A DNA stretch of 64,000 nt from Apostichopus japonicus (GCF_037975245.1 NC_092566.1:6202001-6266000), one strand, 5' to 3'; positions 1 through 12,724 are shown, counted from the first letter of the stretch. A program made the numbers and translations. Notes: a model not told the origin generated them from the sequence alone.

Positions 1-719
1 TAAGGTCAACTTACGCATGATTTCTGCTGCGATTAAACGCTATGACGCATTTTACGACGTTCATATAGTAACACTCTTTGCAGGAATAACTATTCAGTAG
101 TACACATAAACAACAAAACATTAAAATAGCTCAAAGTACACAGAGGTTTCGAACTCAGCTAAATTTTTGTTTCCCAAAATTTCGAGATATACTTTTGTTT
201 CCTTTTGTTCAAGTTGTTTGCATTGAGTATTCTACCACCAGCAACGCCGAGTAGTTTAATTTGAACTTAACAAATAACAAACTCATAAAATAACAAATCA
301 CATAACATATCATAAAATAACAAATAACAAACAATATAGTGGGTACTGAACTTATAAAATTAGGACCAACGGCAGGAACACAGTACAGAGGTTAAATGTT
401 AGGAATATTTTCTTTCTTTTCATCTAAGAAGACTTTTTAATGAATAGAATTGGTATATTTGAGTCAGTGATACGGTACGGTGTAAATTTGTAATGGATTT
501 GCAAGACCTATACACAAGAGGAACATTACCGAAATTAAGGTGTCTTCCGTGGGTTCCCTTTGTTCAAGAGTTCCCTGCTGAAGCCTTCTTGTAAACATCC
601 TGCAGGTCTTATCCAACTTGATTAAATATAATTTGATCCCTGAATGGTTCGCTGAATTAAAGCCTCGCCAAAAATTGTAGGTAATACCACCGTACTTCTG
701 ATCCAGGACGCGAAGCCCC
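1..719. other. AT-rich non-coding stretch
   Basis: No reading frame or RNA gene is supported. Positions 262-335 hold a degenerate simple repeat built on AAATAAC/ATAACAAA. The rest looks like unique intergenic or intronic DNA. Confidence 0.6.
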
Positions 720-1039
720 TAGGTCAAGCTTTCTGGTCACTTCGCCCAACAACCATTTTCGCCCAACTACTATGCTGGTTGGGCGAAAAAGTAATATTAT
801 TCTGACTGAATATTAGTAAAAAAGGGTTGGGCGAAATGACCAACAAGGTTGGGCGAAATGACCAACAAGGTTGGACGAATGACCATGCTGGTTGGGCGAA
901 ATGACCAGGCTGGTTGGGCGAAATGACCAGGCTGGTTGGGCGAAATGACCAGGCTGGTTGGGCGAAATGGTAAGGTTGGGCGACATGGCAGTTGGGCGAA
1001 ATGGTTGTTGGGCGAAGTGACCTGCTTCCTATAGGTCAA
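720..1039. mobile_element. Candidate MITE: minisatellite bounded by inverted repeats
   Basis: The left arm 735-767 (starts GGTCACTTCGCCCAACAACC) is the reverse complement of the right arm 991-1022 except for one extra T. Between them lies a direct tandem repeat of the same core. The 8-mer TAGGTCAA occurs at 720-727 and again at 1032-1039, just outside the arms, and could be a target-site duplication. The outer 7-10 bases next to it match poorly, so the exact ends are uncertain. There is no coding capacity. It could be a non-autonomous DNA transposon whose subterminal repeat expanded into a minisatellite, or a foldback formed by inversion of an array end. I do not recognise the family. Confidence 0.5.
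829..1020. repeat. 22-bp minisatellite, about 9 units
   Basis: The unit is close to GGTTGGGCGAAATGACCAGG plus CT or AA. Three adjacent units near 890-955 are nearly identical, while units at both ends are shortened to 17-18 bp. The array forms the inside of the inverted-repeat structure at 720-1039. The 95-residue minus-strand frame over it is only a translation of the repeat. Confidence 0.85.
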
Positions 1040-2590
1040 CACGGAACCCATGCAAGTGAAATATGCACTGCAGTGTGGATACAACTTAGTGTAATCTGAG
1101 TGAACTACAGGCAGAGTCTAATCCAAAATGCTCCATTGTCAAGTTATGTGAAAAGGATCAAGTGAAAACCAGCGCAGTTTAAACCTCATGCAAAGTTATC
1201 TAGTGCAGACAAATAGCCCATGGCAAGATGTTGGCTCGTTCTCTAAGAGTAACCCAACAACCCCTTCATATTCCAATTCGCAACAAAGGCCTGCCTATAT
1301 ATCCTCATGTATTAACATTAAAACCACTTTCGCCACTGGGTTGTCCCTGACATGACATTGAACTTCAAACCCCGAAGAAGGGATAATGTTAATACATTTT
1401 CGACCTTTAAACTCAGTTGTTTTCAGTATAAATATGTTTTTATACATGAACTTTACATCTAACATATTATAGCTATGCAGGCTACACTATAGTACTATAT
1501 ATTTGTAGGCTATGAACTTTATATCAAGGTTACATCTTATGAACATAATACAATTAGAATTTGGAAATTTCCCATCTAAGTCTTCCAAAAATTTGTTTTT
1601 CTAGACTTTGATAATGAACTCTCTGTTGTCACTAACCGCGACATTCTTCCCATTCGCAAGCACTCGTTACAAATACCGACAAAATAAGCCCAACCATCTG
1701 AAATTATTATATAAGTGACGTGGGAACCTGTGACGCAAATGCACAATTAGTTATGCAATTGAAGGAGATTAACTGGCAGAGAGATTTCTGTTAAGATACT
1801 CCATATACATCATACACAACCGTTCCTTTGGTTTTGGCTATATATGCTCATTCCAATACGATGTTTATCTACGGGTTGTTTTTCAGAGACGACAGTCAAT
1901 TGCTTTCAATTGTTACCGTCTGGTCTACTTTTGCAGTTAGTTTGTAAACACATGTCAAAGTCCCACTTGCATATTTTAGGTCAAACAAACCAAAGCTATA
2001 CTTAGATAGTAGATCATATATGGGCACAAAATGTCCAGAACGGCGGTGCTATTTTTGGTCGAGTCCTTTCACTTTTAAAATGGCATATAAACAAACAACG
2101 TTTCTTTGACATAGTTTTTAGTTCTGTTTTAAAGCTGCGATCGTTTACAAGACGTAATCGATTCATCATGCATCAAAGCATGAGCGATGACGAACTGCAT
2201 GTCAGATATGAATATTCATGTTTTGAAGGTATAAAGCAGAACAAAAGCATCTTTTGCATGCCTCTGAGTCATCACGGGTTGTCAGAAACTGAGGGAGCCC
2301 TACTGGAAGCAAGTGATTACCATTGAATGGCAGCGTTTGAGCCAATTTTGAGGGTTATATGTTTACATTAAAAAAACTCTCACAATGTACCCGTATTACA
2401 TCTAATGGAATCATTTAAATAAAGATGGAATAAAACTCAACGCAAGTGATTATACCAATACTATGGAATAGTGAATGGGCGACGAAATTTGCCATATCGA
2501 CCGGAATCATAAACTAACTACTTTCTAAAGTTTAATGCCCATGCATTTCATGCAATATATCTAGGTAGTTATATTACAATCGAGTAAAGC
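1040..2590. other. Non-coding stretch, nothing recognised
   Basis: No open frame of note, tRNA-like box, tandem array or mobile element end was found on either strand. AT-rich, apparently unique sequence. Confidence 0.5.
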
Positions 2591-3063
2591 CTTGTTCCCA
2601 TTTGAGAACGCAAGAAGGATCTGACCCCATAAGGGCCACCAAGCTCGAAGTGTGGACGCTAAAATATATACTCAAGATCAGACCTTGAAATCGTGATCTA
2701 CCGTTAGGGAAGAATCCTGACCCTGCAAGGGCGATCAAGATTGTAGTGTGGACGTTGGGATGGGGGAGGGGATGGGGAAGGGGGATCAAGCAACCAAAGA
2801 TCTCCGGTAAATGGGCCTCGTCACTTCCTCATAAACTGGCACAGAAGTAATTTAAGAATATCCAGAATAAAGCCCTCAAAGGGAAATTGTACAAAATATT
2901 CATCGTGACCTTCTCTCGTGATTGCCCTATAATGATCTTTGATCGTCGGTGATCCATGCACCTTGTGTTCTCAAACGTAGCCGACGCGTCCGGGTTCAGT
3001 TTTATTACCTCCCCGGGGAGAGAAGGATCCTGATATTTCTTGCGTTCTCAAATGTTGAACAAC
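2591..3063. repeat. Inverted 17-mer pair enclosing a short duplication
   Basis: ATTTGAGAACGCAAGAA at 2600-2616 is matched exactly by its reverse complement at 3037-3053, with weaker similarity continuing outward. Inside, 2613-2660 and 2711-2756 are diverged direct copies sharing a GAAGTGTGGACG-like 3' end at a spacing near 98 bp. This may be a decayed MITE of about 470 bp, but no target duplication is clear and the boundaries are approximate. Confidence 0.3.
2757..2784 (+). other. G-run cluster, potential G-quadruplex
   Basis: The plus strand reads four or more runs of at least three G (G3, G5, G4, G4, G5) with loops of one or two bases, which satisfies the usual intramolecular quadruplex pattern. 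Confidence 0.45.
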
Positions 3064-3152
3064 GAGACTCTAAACTCGATATAGGTTTCACAAACAAAAT
3101 GTGGGATATAGGGCGATGTAGCTCAAGAAAATGTCTTAAGGGCTACGATTTG

Positions 3153-3153
<1 letters not shown>

Positions 3154-3242
<89 letters not shown>

Positions 3243-3379
3243 GGTTGGTTGGCGTCTATCTTGGCGCAGAGTGCTCTATGTCCGGGGGATCATCAGACAA
3301 CTTGTCTGATTGACAAGTTGTCTGATGATCGCTCAACGCGTGAAACTCTGAGTTACAACTACTAGTGTTCCACTAGTCT

Positions 3380-3421
<42 letters not shown>
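3154..3421. repeat. Two (TA)n arrays flanking a hairpin-containing insert
   Basis: (TA)n runs at 3154-3238 (about 42 units) and 3384-3421 bracket 145 bp of unique sequence. Within it, 3288-3306 and 3312-3330 are perfect 19-bp inverted arms around a 5-nt loop (TGATT). A second small palindrome, ACTAGTG/CACTAGT, lies at 3361-3377. The same TA-insert-TA layout is seen for the SINE fragments at 26.4 and 53.2 kb. The 138-residue plus-strand frame across the first array is a repeat artefact. Confidence 0.8.
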
Positions 3422-3427
<6 letters not shown>

Positions 3428-4551
3428 ATTTGTTTACCTTGTTTTCCTCTCCACTCCAACCCTGGCTGAAATATTTTTCGTGACAGTTCGCAGGGATATG
3501 TTAAGTTATATTGATAAAGAGGATCGTCTCGACAAACATCCGGAATTGAAAGCTTCGGCCGACCGAGTAGCTGCGATCCCGCAAATAGCAGACTGGATCA
3601 AAACACGACCTACAAATTAGATCACAAGATCTGAGGCTGGCTGGATTAATCATCGACCGGATATATAACCTTTGACATTTGACTTCCTTTCTCCATTTCA
3701 TTAATATGCAATCTATTTCATTAAAAATACAGAGTGGATCAACTAAACTCGACAAGCAACCGTTTTGTTAATATCAACTTACGTACGTTGATAGACTAAT
3801 AGGTCAGGTTTAAACAGATACGTCATCATTTTGTATAGTAATAGACATATTTCTTAGAAGTAGTGCGTAGGCCCGCCGAATCACTTGGTAAAAGCTATAT
3901 AATTGGTGCAGAATAAATGAATACATTGATATTAACAAGCACATTTGGCTATAGTTTTGATCTCCATAAGCACATACTATTAAATCTTAGATAACAGTTT
4001 GGAAGGTATAAAATGATGAATCATCCCTCCATTTCTAGTTTTTTCTTTTCTAACGTTTTCATTTTTTATGAAGCAAGCAAAACAACGATGCTTATATGAC
4101 ACCCACTTATCAATAAACCTGCAGGAAATTGTTTCTAATAGATGCAGCTCTCTCTATCCTATATTTATCCTTACCCTTGAGTTTATTCATCCGCCAACCT
4201 CTCGGCAATCATTAAATGAAAGTTCAAAGGGAGAAACCAATATATTCTTTCTTAAAATGTCAAAAGCGCAACAGAAGATGAAAATGTTGCCAGTTTCAGG
4301 AATATCACTATACAGAATTTATACAATAGCTTGAAATGATTTATTCTTATTTTTCGTGATGACAATGAAGAATGGACACGGTTATGCGATAAAAAAAGTA
4401 CCCCCCCCATTCTGAGTGTTACTTGTTACAAAAGGACACAGATAAGCCATACCAATACTTTTTTGTTCAACTGTCTGTAGTGGGGTTGTAGTGTACATGT
4501 GGTTACTATAATCGTCACTGCAAATGACAATTAAAGATTGATATTGTGATG
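3422..4551. other. Non-coding stretch, nothing recognised
   Basis: Several frames of 80-112 codons cross here, but none shows conserved motifs or consistent composition. The longest minus frame runs into the hAT element on the right. The 8-mer TTGTGATG at 4544-4551 is the left target duplication of that element. Confidence 0.5.
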
Positions 4552-4925
4552 CATTGGCGTAGGAAGGTACTTTTGAGTGGGGGGGCTGAAGACTGATGGC
4601 TGGCCTGGGGAGGGGTCTAAGTGGAGGGGGTGTCCCCCTCCCCTTTGGAATTGTTTTGCATTTCCAGGTGGCCTCAGATGCAATTTGGTGCAATATAGCA
4701 CACTTCAACTCCCACTCCATTTTGTAAAGAATTTTGCATTTTCACCTGGCCTTAAATGCAATTTGGTGCTCCAAATGAGATTTTTTTTCTCATTTGGAAA
4801 TGAAAAAGGGGTTTTCTGACATGCGGAGCGGGGGGGGGGGGGGCGGAATGATACTTCCGCCCCCCCATATTTTTCACTGGGGGGGGGGGCTGGCGCCCCC
4901 CAGCCCCCCGGTTCCTACGCCCTTG
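4552..4925. mobile_element. hAT-type non-autonomous transposon (MITE), 374 bp
   Basis: The ends read CATTGGCGTAGGAA and, reverse-complemented, CAAGGGCGTAGGAACC: terminal inverted repeats starting with CA, as is usual for hAT elements. They are bracketed by an exact 8-bp direct repeat, TTGTGATG (4544-4551 and 4926-4933), the length hAT transposases produce. Inside are G/C homopolymers (near 4832-4850 and 4861-4910) and two diverged copies of a sub-repeat ending ATGCAATTTGGTGC (near 4650-4695 and 4735-4770). There is no transposase frame, so mobility would need a transposase supplied in trans. The hAT assignment is from structure, not from a database match. Confidence 0.8.
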
Positions 4926-4933
4926 TTGTGATG

Positions 4934-5749
4934 TAAAAGAAAGAAGAACATTCTTAAACATTAATCTTTCTGTCAAACAGTTACGAGTTTGCTACCCTAT
5001 AGGACACATTTGAACCTGCGCATTGCTGTACTCACTAGTGACATGCAGTAAATACCAGTGTGTACGTCTTTACTCTTAAGGGTACAACCAATCTAATAAA
5101 CATACTGTGTTGCTCTCAAAAATGTCAAAAATTGGTTCTATCATATTAACAGTGTAAATCCTATGTTATACACTATTATATATGGCTTAAAGGTATACCG
5201 TATTGGCCCCAAATATGCTAGATATTCAAATATGGTCACCTCTGAAACTGTTTTTATTACAACCTTCGAGGAAATTTTCCTCACTGGGACATTCAGTCAT
5301 CTTATGTGTTCCTTAACAACGTCTGAAAACAATTTGGAGAGTAAAGACCTCCAGGAAAGTAAATTTGAAAACTTTGAGCAATTATAGCGTGCTATAATTT
5401 AAGGCATATACTGACTACCTTTAACATCATTACTGTTTCTTAAAATAAACTTTGTAGTGTAATTTCTAAACGAAAACAAATTAATAAAACAAAGAAAACA
5501 ACAACTAGGCTATATTGTTTTTCATATTTCAGATTAACCTGCTTTTCTCTTCCCTTCGTTTTGACTATTGACAAAACAAAGGTTGTTTACTCCGAAGCTG
5601 TTTCATTATGACAAATCAATTAACTGTGAATTAATTAATGATTAATTTTAAAGTCTGAAATGTCATTTGCTTGATCAACAGGATAAGAGAAACTGTTACT
5701 CGTGATGAATGTAATGTACAAATATTGTTACGCCCACGAAATGACATTA
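4934..5749. other. Non-coding stretch, nothing recognised
   Basis: AT-rich. One 74-codon plus frame (5163-5387) has no features that distinguish it from chance. No repeats or RNA boxes were found. Confidence 0.5.
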
Positions 5750-6206
5750 TACAAGGTGTTTATCACGGTTGCAAGCAAGGCTACAAAGCAATTCATTATT
5801 ATACAAATAATGAACGGTTATGAGTGCAATAGTGAAAATATTTCATGAGTTGAAAGATGGAATGTTCCATTCAACGAGGCGCAGCCGAGTTGAATGGAAC
5901 AAGTTACATCTTTGAATATATTTGAATATATCTTGAAATATTTGCACTATTGCACGAATGGAAACCATTCGTTATTTGTTTTATACAACACCTTCAAATT
6001 TGGATATAATTGGATGTAAAATGCATTCATGCAACAGATTGTTTTGAACAGACAGGTTTCTCTGCTCTCTTACCATTGAAAAAAGTGCTACCAAAAAAGT
6101 ATAACGCATGGGTCTATCATCATAGCGTGCAATAGAGCGGATTTTGCATGCAATCGACGAGCAATTGACCAATCAAATGGCCGGAATATAATTAGGTGTT
6201 GTATAA
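5750..6206. mobile_element. Foldback-type MITE
   Basis: The ends share CATTATACAA (5750-5759, and reverse-complemented at 6197-6206). Internally, 5790-5865 folds back on 5905-5985: perfect arms GTTCCATTCAAC / GTTGAATGGAAC surround the short centre GAGGCGCAGCCGA, and weaker pairing continues through GTGCAATAGTG and the ACAAATAA/TTATTTGT blocks. A further TACAACACC block at 5983-5991 is inverted at 6192-6202. There is no coding frame. I recall similar GTGCAATAGTG foldbacks from marine invertebrate DNA but cannot name the family. Target duplications are unclear. Confidence 0.6.
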
Positions 6207-6240
6207 TGATTTCTATTTTAAGTAATCCGTATGGCATGAA

Positions 6241-6302
6241 GGTGGCGCGCGCGCGTGCGTGTGTGTATTTGGGTAGAGGGTGCATGTGTGGGTGTGCTTG
6301 GG
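6241..6302. repeat. (GC/GT)n simple repeat
   Basis: A GCGCGCGCGTGCGTGTGTGT run grades into degenerate GTGTGG motifs. Confidence 0.7.
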
Positions 6303-7800
6303 TGTATCTATGTGACGCCTTTGGTTTGTAAACTGGCAGCTTATAAAGTTCCTAAACTGTAGCTTTGTTAAAGTACAGGAACCCTACTGTTTTTACAGAG
6401 GTAACCTGTAGGTCATCAGAGGTCAAATCCGTATGTAAAATTCCACTGAACTTCATACATAGCTGTCCTGCAAACTTTACTGATAACTTCTGTTGGACGA
6501 CAAAGGTCCTTTGGTGTCAAAAGCGGTCAAAATCTGAAAATCTTTATTTTGACTCCAAGTACTTTCTGGTGTAGTTGATGGTGATAACAATGATGCTTTT
6601 CGATACTAAAATGTCAGAACAATACCGTCTATATTTAACCTTAGTAGCTCGTGATGACCCTCGTATTAGCCTCTTAGTGAGCGACGAAAGACGTACATTG
6701 GTCAGAAAAAAAAGGGCGGGGAAGGTAAAAGTTGGTCAGCGCTTCGAAGCATATTAATTTGCAATACTGCCCTCTCATTAATTTCTGAACTTGACTATGA
6801 AATTGTATGCGCCGCGCATACATCCAATTGATGGTCTCGCGTTCATGAATTCTTGCGTTCAACAGAAGTGGTTTCGCTTAATTACCGGTACGTATCAACG
6901 GCATAAAACGTTACATGCATGACTGATGGGATTCGTGTGACTTCGTGGCTGGTAACATCTAGTATCCAAGATCAGCTTTGCTCTTGAGGTGACAAGACTG
7001 TCTGTTTGCTCAGCCATTTCCGGAGGTAGCAAATAACAGACGGTAAATATTATGTACACTTAACACGAAGAATGAACCAAGGCATCTCAAAATTGCGCTT
7101 CCTGGGTTAAGTGGACGTTTCCTCAAACAATCGAAATGTTTGAGGTATGTTAAATAAGTAAAAAGAACGCCCTTACCTCACTCTGTAACCTCAGTATTGT
7201 TGTGTTTTTGAATATGGGTAGGTTGGGGGGGGGGGGGGGAGGGGGAAGAAATGCTTAAATAATAAGGGAATAAAAATCATATTTGGATATTGGTTAACAC
7301 TTTAAGTATATGTTAACCATACGAAAATTCAAACCAAAATTTGAAACGTTTTCCGATAACATACTGATGTCAATCTCTAAACCAAGCTCGACTGAATCCA
7401 AAAGTGTTTACTAGAAGCTTACAAATGTATATAAACAATACTGGAAACGTCTTTAAATAACTGGTTGGACGACATTTTTTCTTCGCTTAGTGTGTGGTAT
7501 CATAATCACAGCAAGCAAAGCAAACTATAAAATATAAAAAAAATCTCGAGGTTATGGAAAGAAGGTTAGCCAAATACCATCTCCATGGTGACTGAATTTA
7601 ATCAGAATTTAATTCTTGTCTATATCTGTGTATGAATATACTTATGCACCGTCGCACTATTTCCCTTCCTGCCCCCTTTAATTCATACGCCACATACTGG
7701 GATTGCAATAAATGCATATAGAGACGTTCAAAAGGATTAAATTATTAATGAATAAATGCATTAATGAATAAATATATTAATGAATGGATAAATTTAGATG

Positions 7801-7802
7801 GC

Positions 7803-7839
<37 letters not shown>

Positions 7840-7864
7840 ATTATATATATATATAAATATATAT
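7801..7864. repeat. (TA)n microsatellite cluster
   Basis: Imperfect TA dinucleotide array interrupted by ATTA and AAATA steps. Confidence 0.85.
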
Positions 7865-10595
7865 AGAAATATATATTGTACTTTTAAGAAGTACTTTAAT
7901 GTATCTTGTAGTCTTTTTAGTTAGCATCCAAGATATAAACATTTAGAACGCCAAATTCAACATTCCTGATAGTTTCAGGTTAACGTCATAACAAATTAAA
8001 CATGTTAGCCATTTCACCAGACTGAATCTTCAATAGAGGGCGTAATCTCAATGTTGCTAAAATTGCAAACCGAGATCCTGGAAAAAAACACCCTTTCACT
8101 CGGAAAAAGTTTTTTATTTCTTTTCTGAACAGTCTTTTTCTCCATAAACTGTTTCATGAGAGACTATGTGATAAATGTCATGAACACGAATTGTAACCGT
8201 GATCTCTTTGGTCTTCGCTGCCGTTCGTGAATTGACTTTTTAAGGGCGCCATATCCTTGCAAATGAAATGCGATTTAGTTATGTTTGACAAGTTTAAAGG
8301 GCCACACACCAGCGTTTTCTTTTAAATTATTATTTATATAAACATGGACAAAAGTACTTAAAGAAGTACTTAAAAATTGGGAAACGTGAACATAGCTTAG
8401 ATTCAGATATCTTTCAGTTTGTGAAAACTGCACAGATGCACGTAGACATGCAAACTGAACGGGATACTCGTGGCTGCATTCCTCACTTAATCTTCAAAAG
8501 ATTAACCGCCGGTTAATCCCAACCCAACGATACTCCTCTGGTACTGTTCTCACTAAATAGCAATGTGCACGTTACTCCACAACCACTTTGGCTCTAATGA
8601 GTGTGCAGTTTAGCAATTTGCTTTGAACGTGTTTTTCGATTCGATATACGGTAACTTTTGATATAAATGTAAGCTAGGTACCGAAGAAGAAGAAAAAAAG
8701 GGGGGGCACTGAATTTGGTACTGTTTTTCATTAATTCAAGGAGAGTTTCATTCGGAACGATCATCACACGGATGGTCTACCAAAGGAGGTACTCCTATCC
8801 ATTTGTGGTTCACTAAAATAAAACGTAAAACTAAACAGAGATACATCCACTGTCGTAGTAATCTATACAACAGTATATTGTATACAAAAACACGTGATCA
8901 TTATTGTCGGAGCATATGTTATCTGTTGTGACCCCAGGAAGAGTAATGCATTACATTCACATAAAATCCTCATATAAGTCTGTAAGCCAAATGAGGCCTA
9001 AAGTAATGGTTGGAAAACTGGTTCAAAATATAAAACAACTCAGATAATTAAGGGACAACGAGGTTTGAGATTTAAAAAGAAAATATCTATACATTACAGA
9101 ACCCGTGAAAACGCAGTGATCTGTGAGGACTATGCGAGGAACTACGTTTGAGTTAATCCAAAATTGAAATGATTATTTTATCTTGCAATATTGTTAAACT
9201 GTCTGACTGGATCGATATTGTTTTATGTTCTTTAGTATGATCAATGAACTTTACCAACATTAAAACTGCGATTAATAATGTCGCGCGGCTCTAATTGCAT
9301 CAGTGAAATAATAAATGAAAATAAGGACAAGTTGAATGTGTTGTCAATGGGTTACGTCACACATTTTTGCGCAATACAGTACATCAACAGAACGCGCTAT
9401 CGAGTTGATACAAAATGTGTTTGTTTTTTAATTTAAATCTAAGACTTTGTTAGCAGTAACAGACTTGGACTAACAATGTTCTCGTCACAATTAATATATT
9501 CCATCTTCTATATTGATATTTCATTGCAATCACTATTTATCGTTCATGTGATCAACATTTCCGTGCACAAAATTAAAAACTGCGATACTGTGGTGGTCCT
9601 TTAAGCCGGTTTTTCTTTTAATCGTTAACATGCCCTGAGACGATGTTCAATTGACCACGTCTCAGTAAGTTTAAAGAGCATAATAAAAATTGTATCATAA
9701 ACGTCACAGGCTTCAAACAAGTAGGAACAATTTTAAGTGACATTTGAATGCAATATCAATTTAGAACGTTTATATATCTGTTTGTAGAGACATTATGTGT
9801 AAAATCGCACGTAACGGTCATTGTTATAGTATAGAGACGAATAAAATGCTTCAGGAGGCAAATGTCAATAACTTATTGTTTGACTTGGGGCACATTTAAA
9901 TGTCACCGTATATTGAAACTGCATTACAGTAATACATCTATGGCAAGGAAATTGATGCGTCACTCTTAACCGGTCACGTGCTTGATGGATAACCTCATAG
10001 AAGTAAAGCAAAGTGCGTGTAATATCGAACAGGGGAATCTTACCGGTGTTATTTTAATGGCGTAGACTTCAAAGATAATAACATGAAAGCAGATGATAAA
10101 TTTGACTTGAAAATAACTCACCGATAAAGTGAGATACAATGGGAATAAGATTTGTATTTATTCAACGGAAGGTTGGGTGAGATCAGATGTACAAGAGGCT
10201 TGTTTTCTATGCTAGGCGGTCTTTAGATTCATTGTTTACTCGTTTACTCGTGCCATATTAAAGAAATTTGTCCATTTACATTCATAACCTATCAATATAT
10301 TATATAAATTGAAATTTATGAAATGAAAGAGAGGAGGAAAAAAACTCAAGAAAAATAGACAGACTGTGTGGAAATATAGACAGACGGAGTGACAGATAGA
10401 CTGACAGACACAAAAAACCGCTTCCACTTACATTCGTATCACGTGATTGATATAGTAAATATCCCCATGTTCACAAACTATATAGACTATATAAGTGACG
10501 CCAGGCGTCTTAGCCATGCAGCTTATGTATCAAAATTTGATACTGTTTTGTTATCTCAGGGGTATAATAAATACAGCTGCATTTTGTAACGCAGG

Positions 10596-10596
<1 letters not shown>

Positions 10597-10648
<52 letters not shown>
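10597..10648. repeat. (TA)n microsatellite
   Basis: About 26 uninterrupted TA units. The small plus-strand frame reading through it as alternating Tyr-Ile is an artefact. Confidence 0.9.
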
Positions 10649-10652
<4 letters not shown>

Positions 10653-12054
10653 CTTCCAAGACGCCTATGAAGTTGGTCTGCTGAATATTCAGTGCAATTA
10701 TCGGTAAACGGTTATAACTCCTTCATTGTAATATATGCAGCCTACGGTTGTTATATAAACGATCTTCAAGTCTTTATTCTGGCCGCTTATAGGGTTATTC
10801 CGCTGCTTATCAGTACTTACATTTTGAAGAGATTTACCATAAATTGAAGGCAATAACTACTTCAAGATCGGAAGGGTAAAACAAAATGTACAACTAACAT
10901 TAGATTTTACAGGCTTATGTAATTTGGGTAAACAATGAACTGACGTACGAATATAAATTGGAAGTTTATGCACGACGTAAATAGGCGTTTTCAAGGTGAT
11001 GTCACTTCAACGTGTATGACGCTAGACGTTATACAAGTGAATATTTTTTCCAGTTTATGTTTACCTTGTGTATGCTTGTTAGAGATAGGGAAAATCACCA
11101 ATTTTAGGTTTAATGTCTGCCAAATGATAAACTGTATGTATTTATCGAGCAATGTATTATTTGGTGTGTACAGACATCATTTGAAAAACACGTTTAAAAT
11201 GTGTCATATGCGAACAAACAAGGAAATGTGGAATTCCGTCCAAAACCAATGAATGAAGTTTTCACTGCCCTGGAACTAATTGAAACTTTTTCGAATCTGT
11301 GTAAGTGATTAGCTTTCAACTTTCTCTTTTTTTATAATGAGTTGATCAATCAATTTAGTTTAATTTATAATAATATTTTAAAAATAGGAACAGATGTCAT
11401 TACCGTGTAGTTAATGTCATTTAAAAATTATTTTATGCTACGAACATTACGGCTTGACGTCATAGTATCAATATGGAAAATTTCTATCAACAGATCGAAG
11501 GTAAAATTAAAGTTTTCGATCTGCACAGACTTTAGCTGCAGCTGAGGATGATATAAGACAGCAAAGTTCCGTTTTGACTTCCCTAGACCTTTCAGTTTAT
11601 TGCAGTGGAAGTGTAGGCATATATAATGTTACACATGTTTGGTAAAGTTCCAAACAAAAGGAGTGTGTTTATTTATTCATGTTGCTAGGAGGAGATAGTT
11701 GCCAAGGAGATTATAGGACAAAATATCGCCCATCATGTTACCCTAACAACTGCTTGCCGAATTATTCATGAATGTATTCATCCACCTATATACATTCCTT
11801 ATTTATCTGGAATATTTCTAAATCTACTGAGCATGTATTTGCACGATATACGCACTCACCGCATAAAAATACATTGAAGATATGCAGTCGTGTTCAAGGC
11901 TAAGACCATCTCACACGACTTTACGACACTCAAGCCCTGGGTCATTGGTCACACCCACACATCAAATTGTCCACAATTCAAACAATCCCTCCTGGGGCAC
12001 TACAGTGTACCACATCTTCGTGTCTAAGGGGCTTCCTATAGGGTGCAGCCTCCA

Positions 12055-12212
12055 ACCGACGAACACTACTACATTTTACAAGTCACCTCGCAAGTCCCCA
12101 TTTTATACACCTGGGTGACGAGAGGCAATGGAGATAAAAGTGCCTTGCCCAAGGACATCACGTAACAATCTTACATCGCAAGTCCATTGCCTTAACCACT
12201 TGACTACAACTC
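12055..12212 (-). mobile_element. Degenerate tRNA-derived SINE
   Basis: Read on the minus strand, the element begins near 12212 with a tRNA-like A-box region (TAGTCAAGTGGTTAAGGC). It continues through GATGTCCTTGGGCAAGGCAC and CTCGTCACCCAGGTGTATAA near 12150-12105. This ordered set of blocks matches a SINE core I recall as widespread in echinoderm and other marine deuterostome genomes. The B box is eroded, so Pol III activity is unlikely. The 3' end near 12055 is uncertain. The 78-codon plus frame covering part of it is a shadow. Confidence 0.6.
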
Positions 12213-12724
12213 ATCTTAGGCTTAAAGCCTAATGACACACAAGGAAGTAAGTTGAACTCAACTTGATATGTGAGAGATAAGGTATTAACAGTTAGTTCTA
12301 TTAAGTCCCGCGTGAGTTGCTGCAGGTATAGAGCTATTGATAACATCAATACTGGAGGTAAGATGAATTTCAACTTTGGTCAGATTTGACTTGTTGATAG
12401 TAAAATTAACGACCGGGTAATGGCAACAGTTCCAAATAATTATTTTTATTCAACATAATTTTAAGACTAAATGCCCGACGACATCTATGCGATTGTGGGT
12501 CGGGAGTCAAAAGATGAAATGATAATGAGTTATTTGCGATTGTTGAGCGAAAGTCAAAAGTTCTTCCAAAAACTTGAAGAGACAAGGTTTGAGGTTCATG
12601 CTCCAAAACAATTTCAAATTATTCTCGTGTATCCTTTCAGCAAAGAAGGTAAGTTGAAATATTGTCTAGCATGTTGAATACCGAACTAACCATTTTTTAT
12701 ACGAAATAACATTGTTTTATTGAG

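Larger units (their letters stand above)
6303..12054. other. Long non-coding stretch with simple repeats
   Basis: No gene is supported over 5.7 kb. Frames of 60-94 codons are scattered on both strands without motifs. It contains a poly-G run near 7226-7247, a (TA)n cluster at 7801-7864, a second at 10597-10648 and poly-purine tracts near 8683-8706. No SINE or LINE similarity was recognised. Confidence 0.5.

Noticed and set aside
2949-3365. 138-codon plus frame
   Set aside because: About a third of it is alternating Tyr-Ile from (TA)n.
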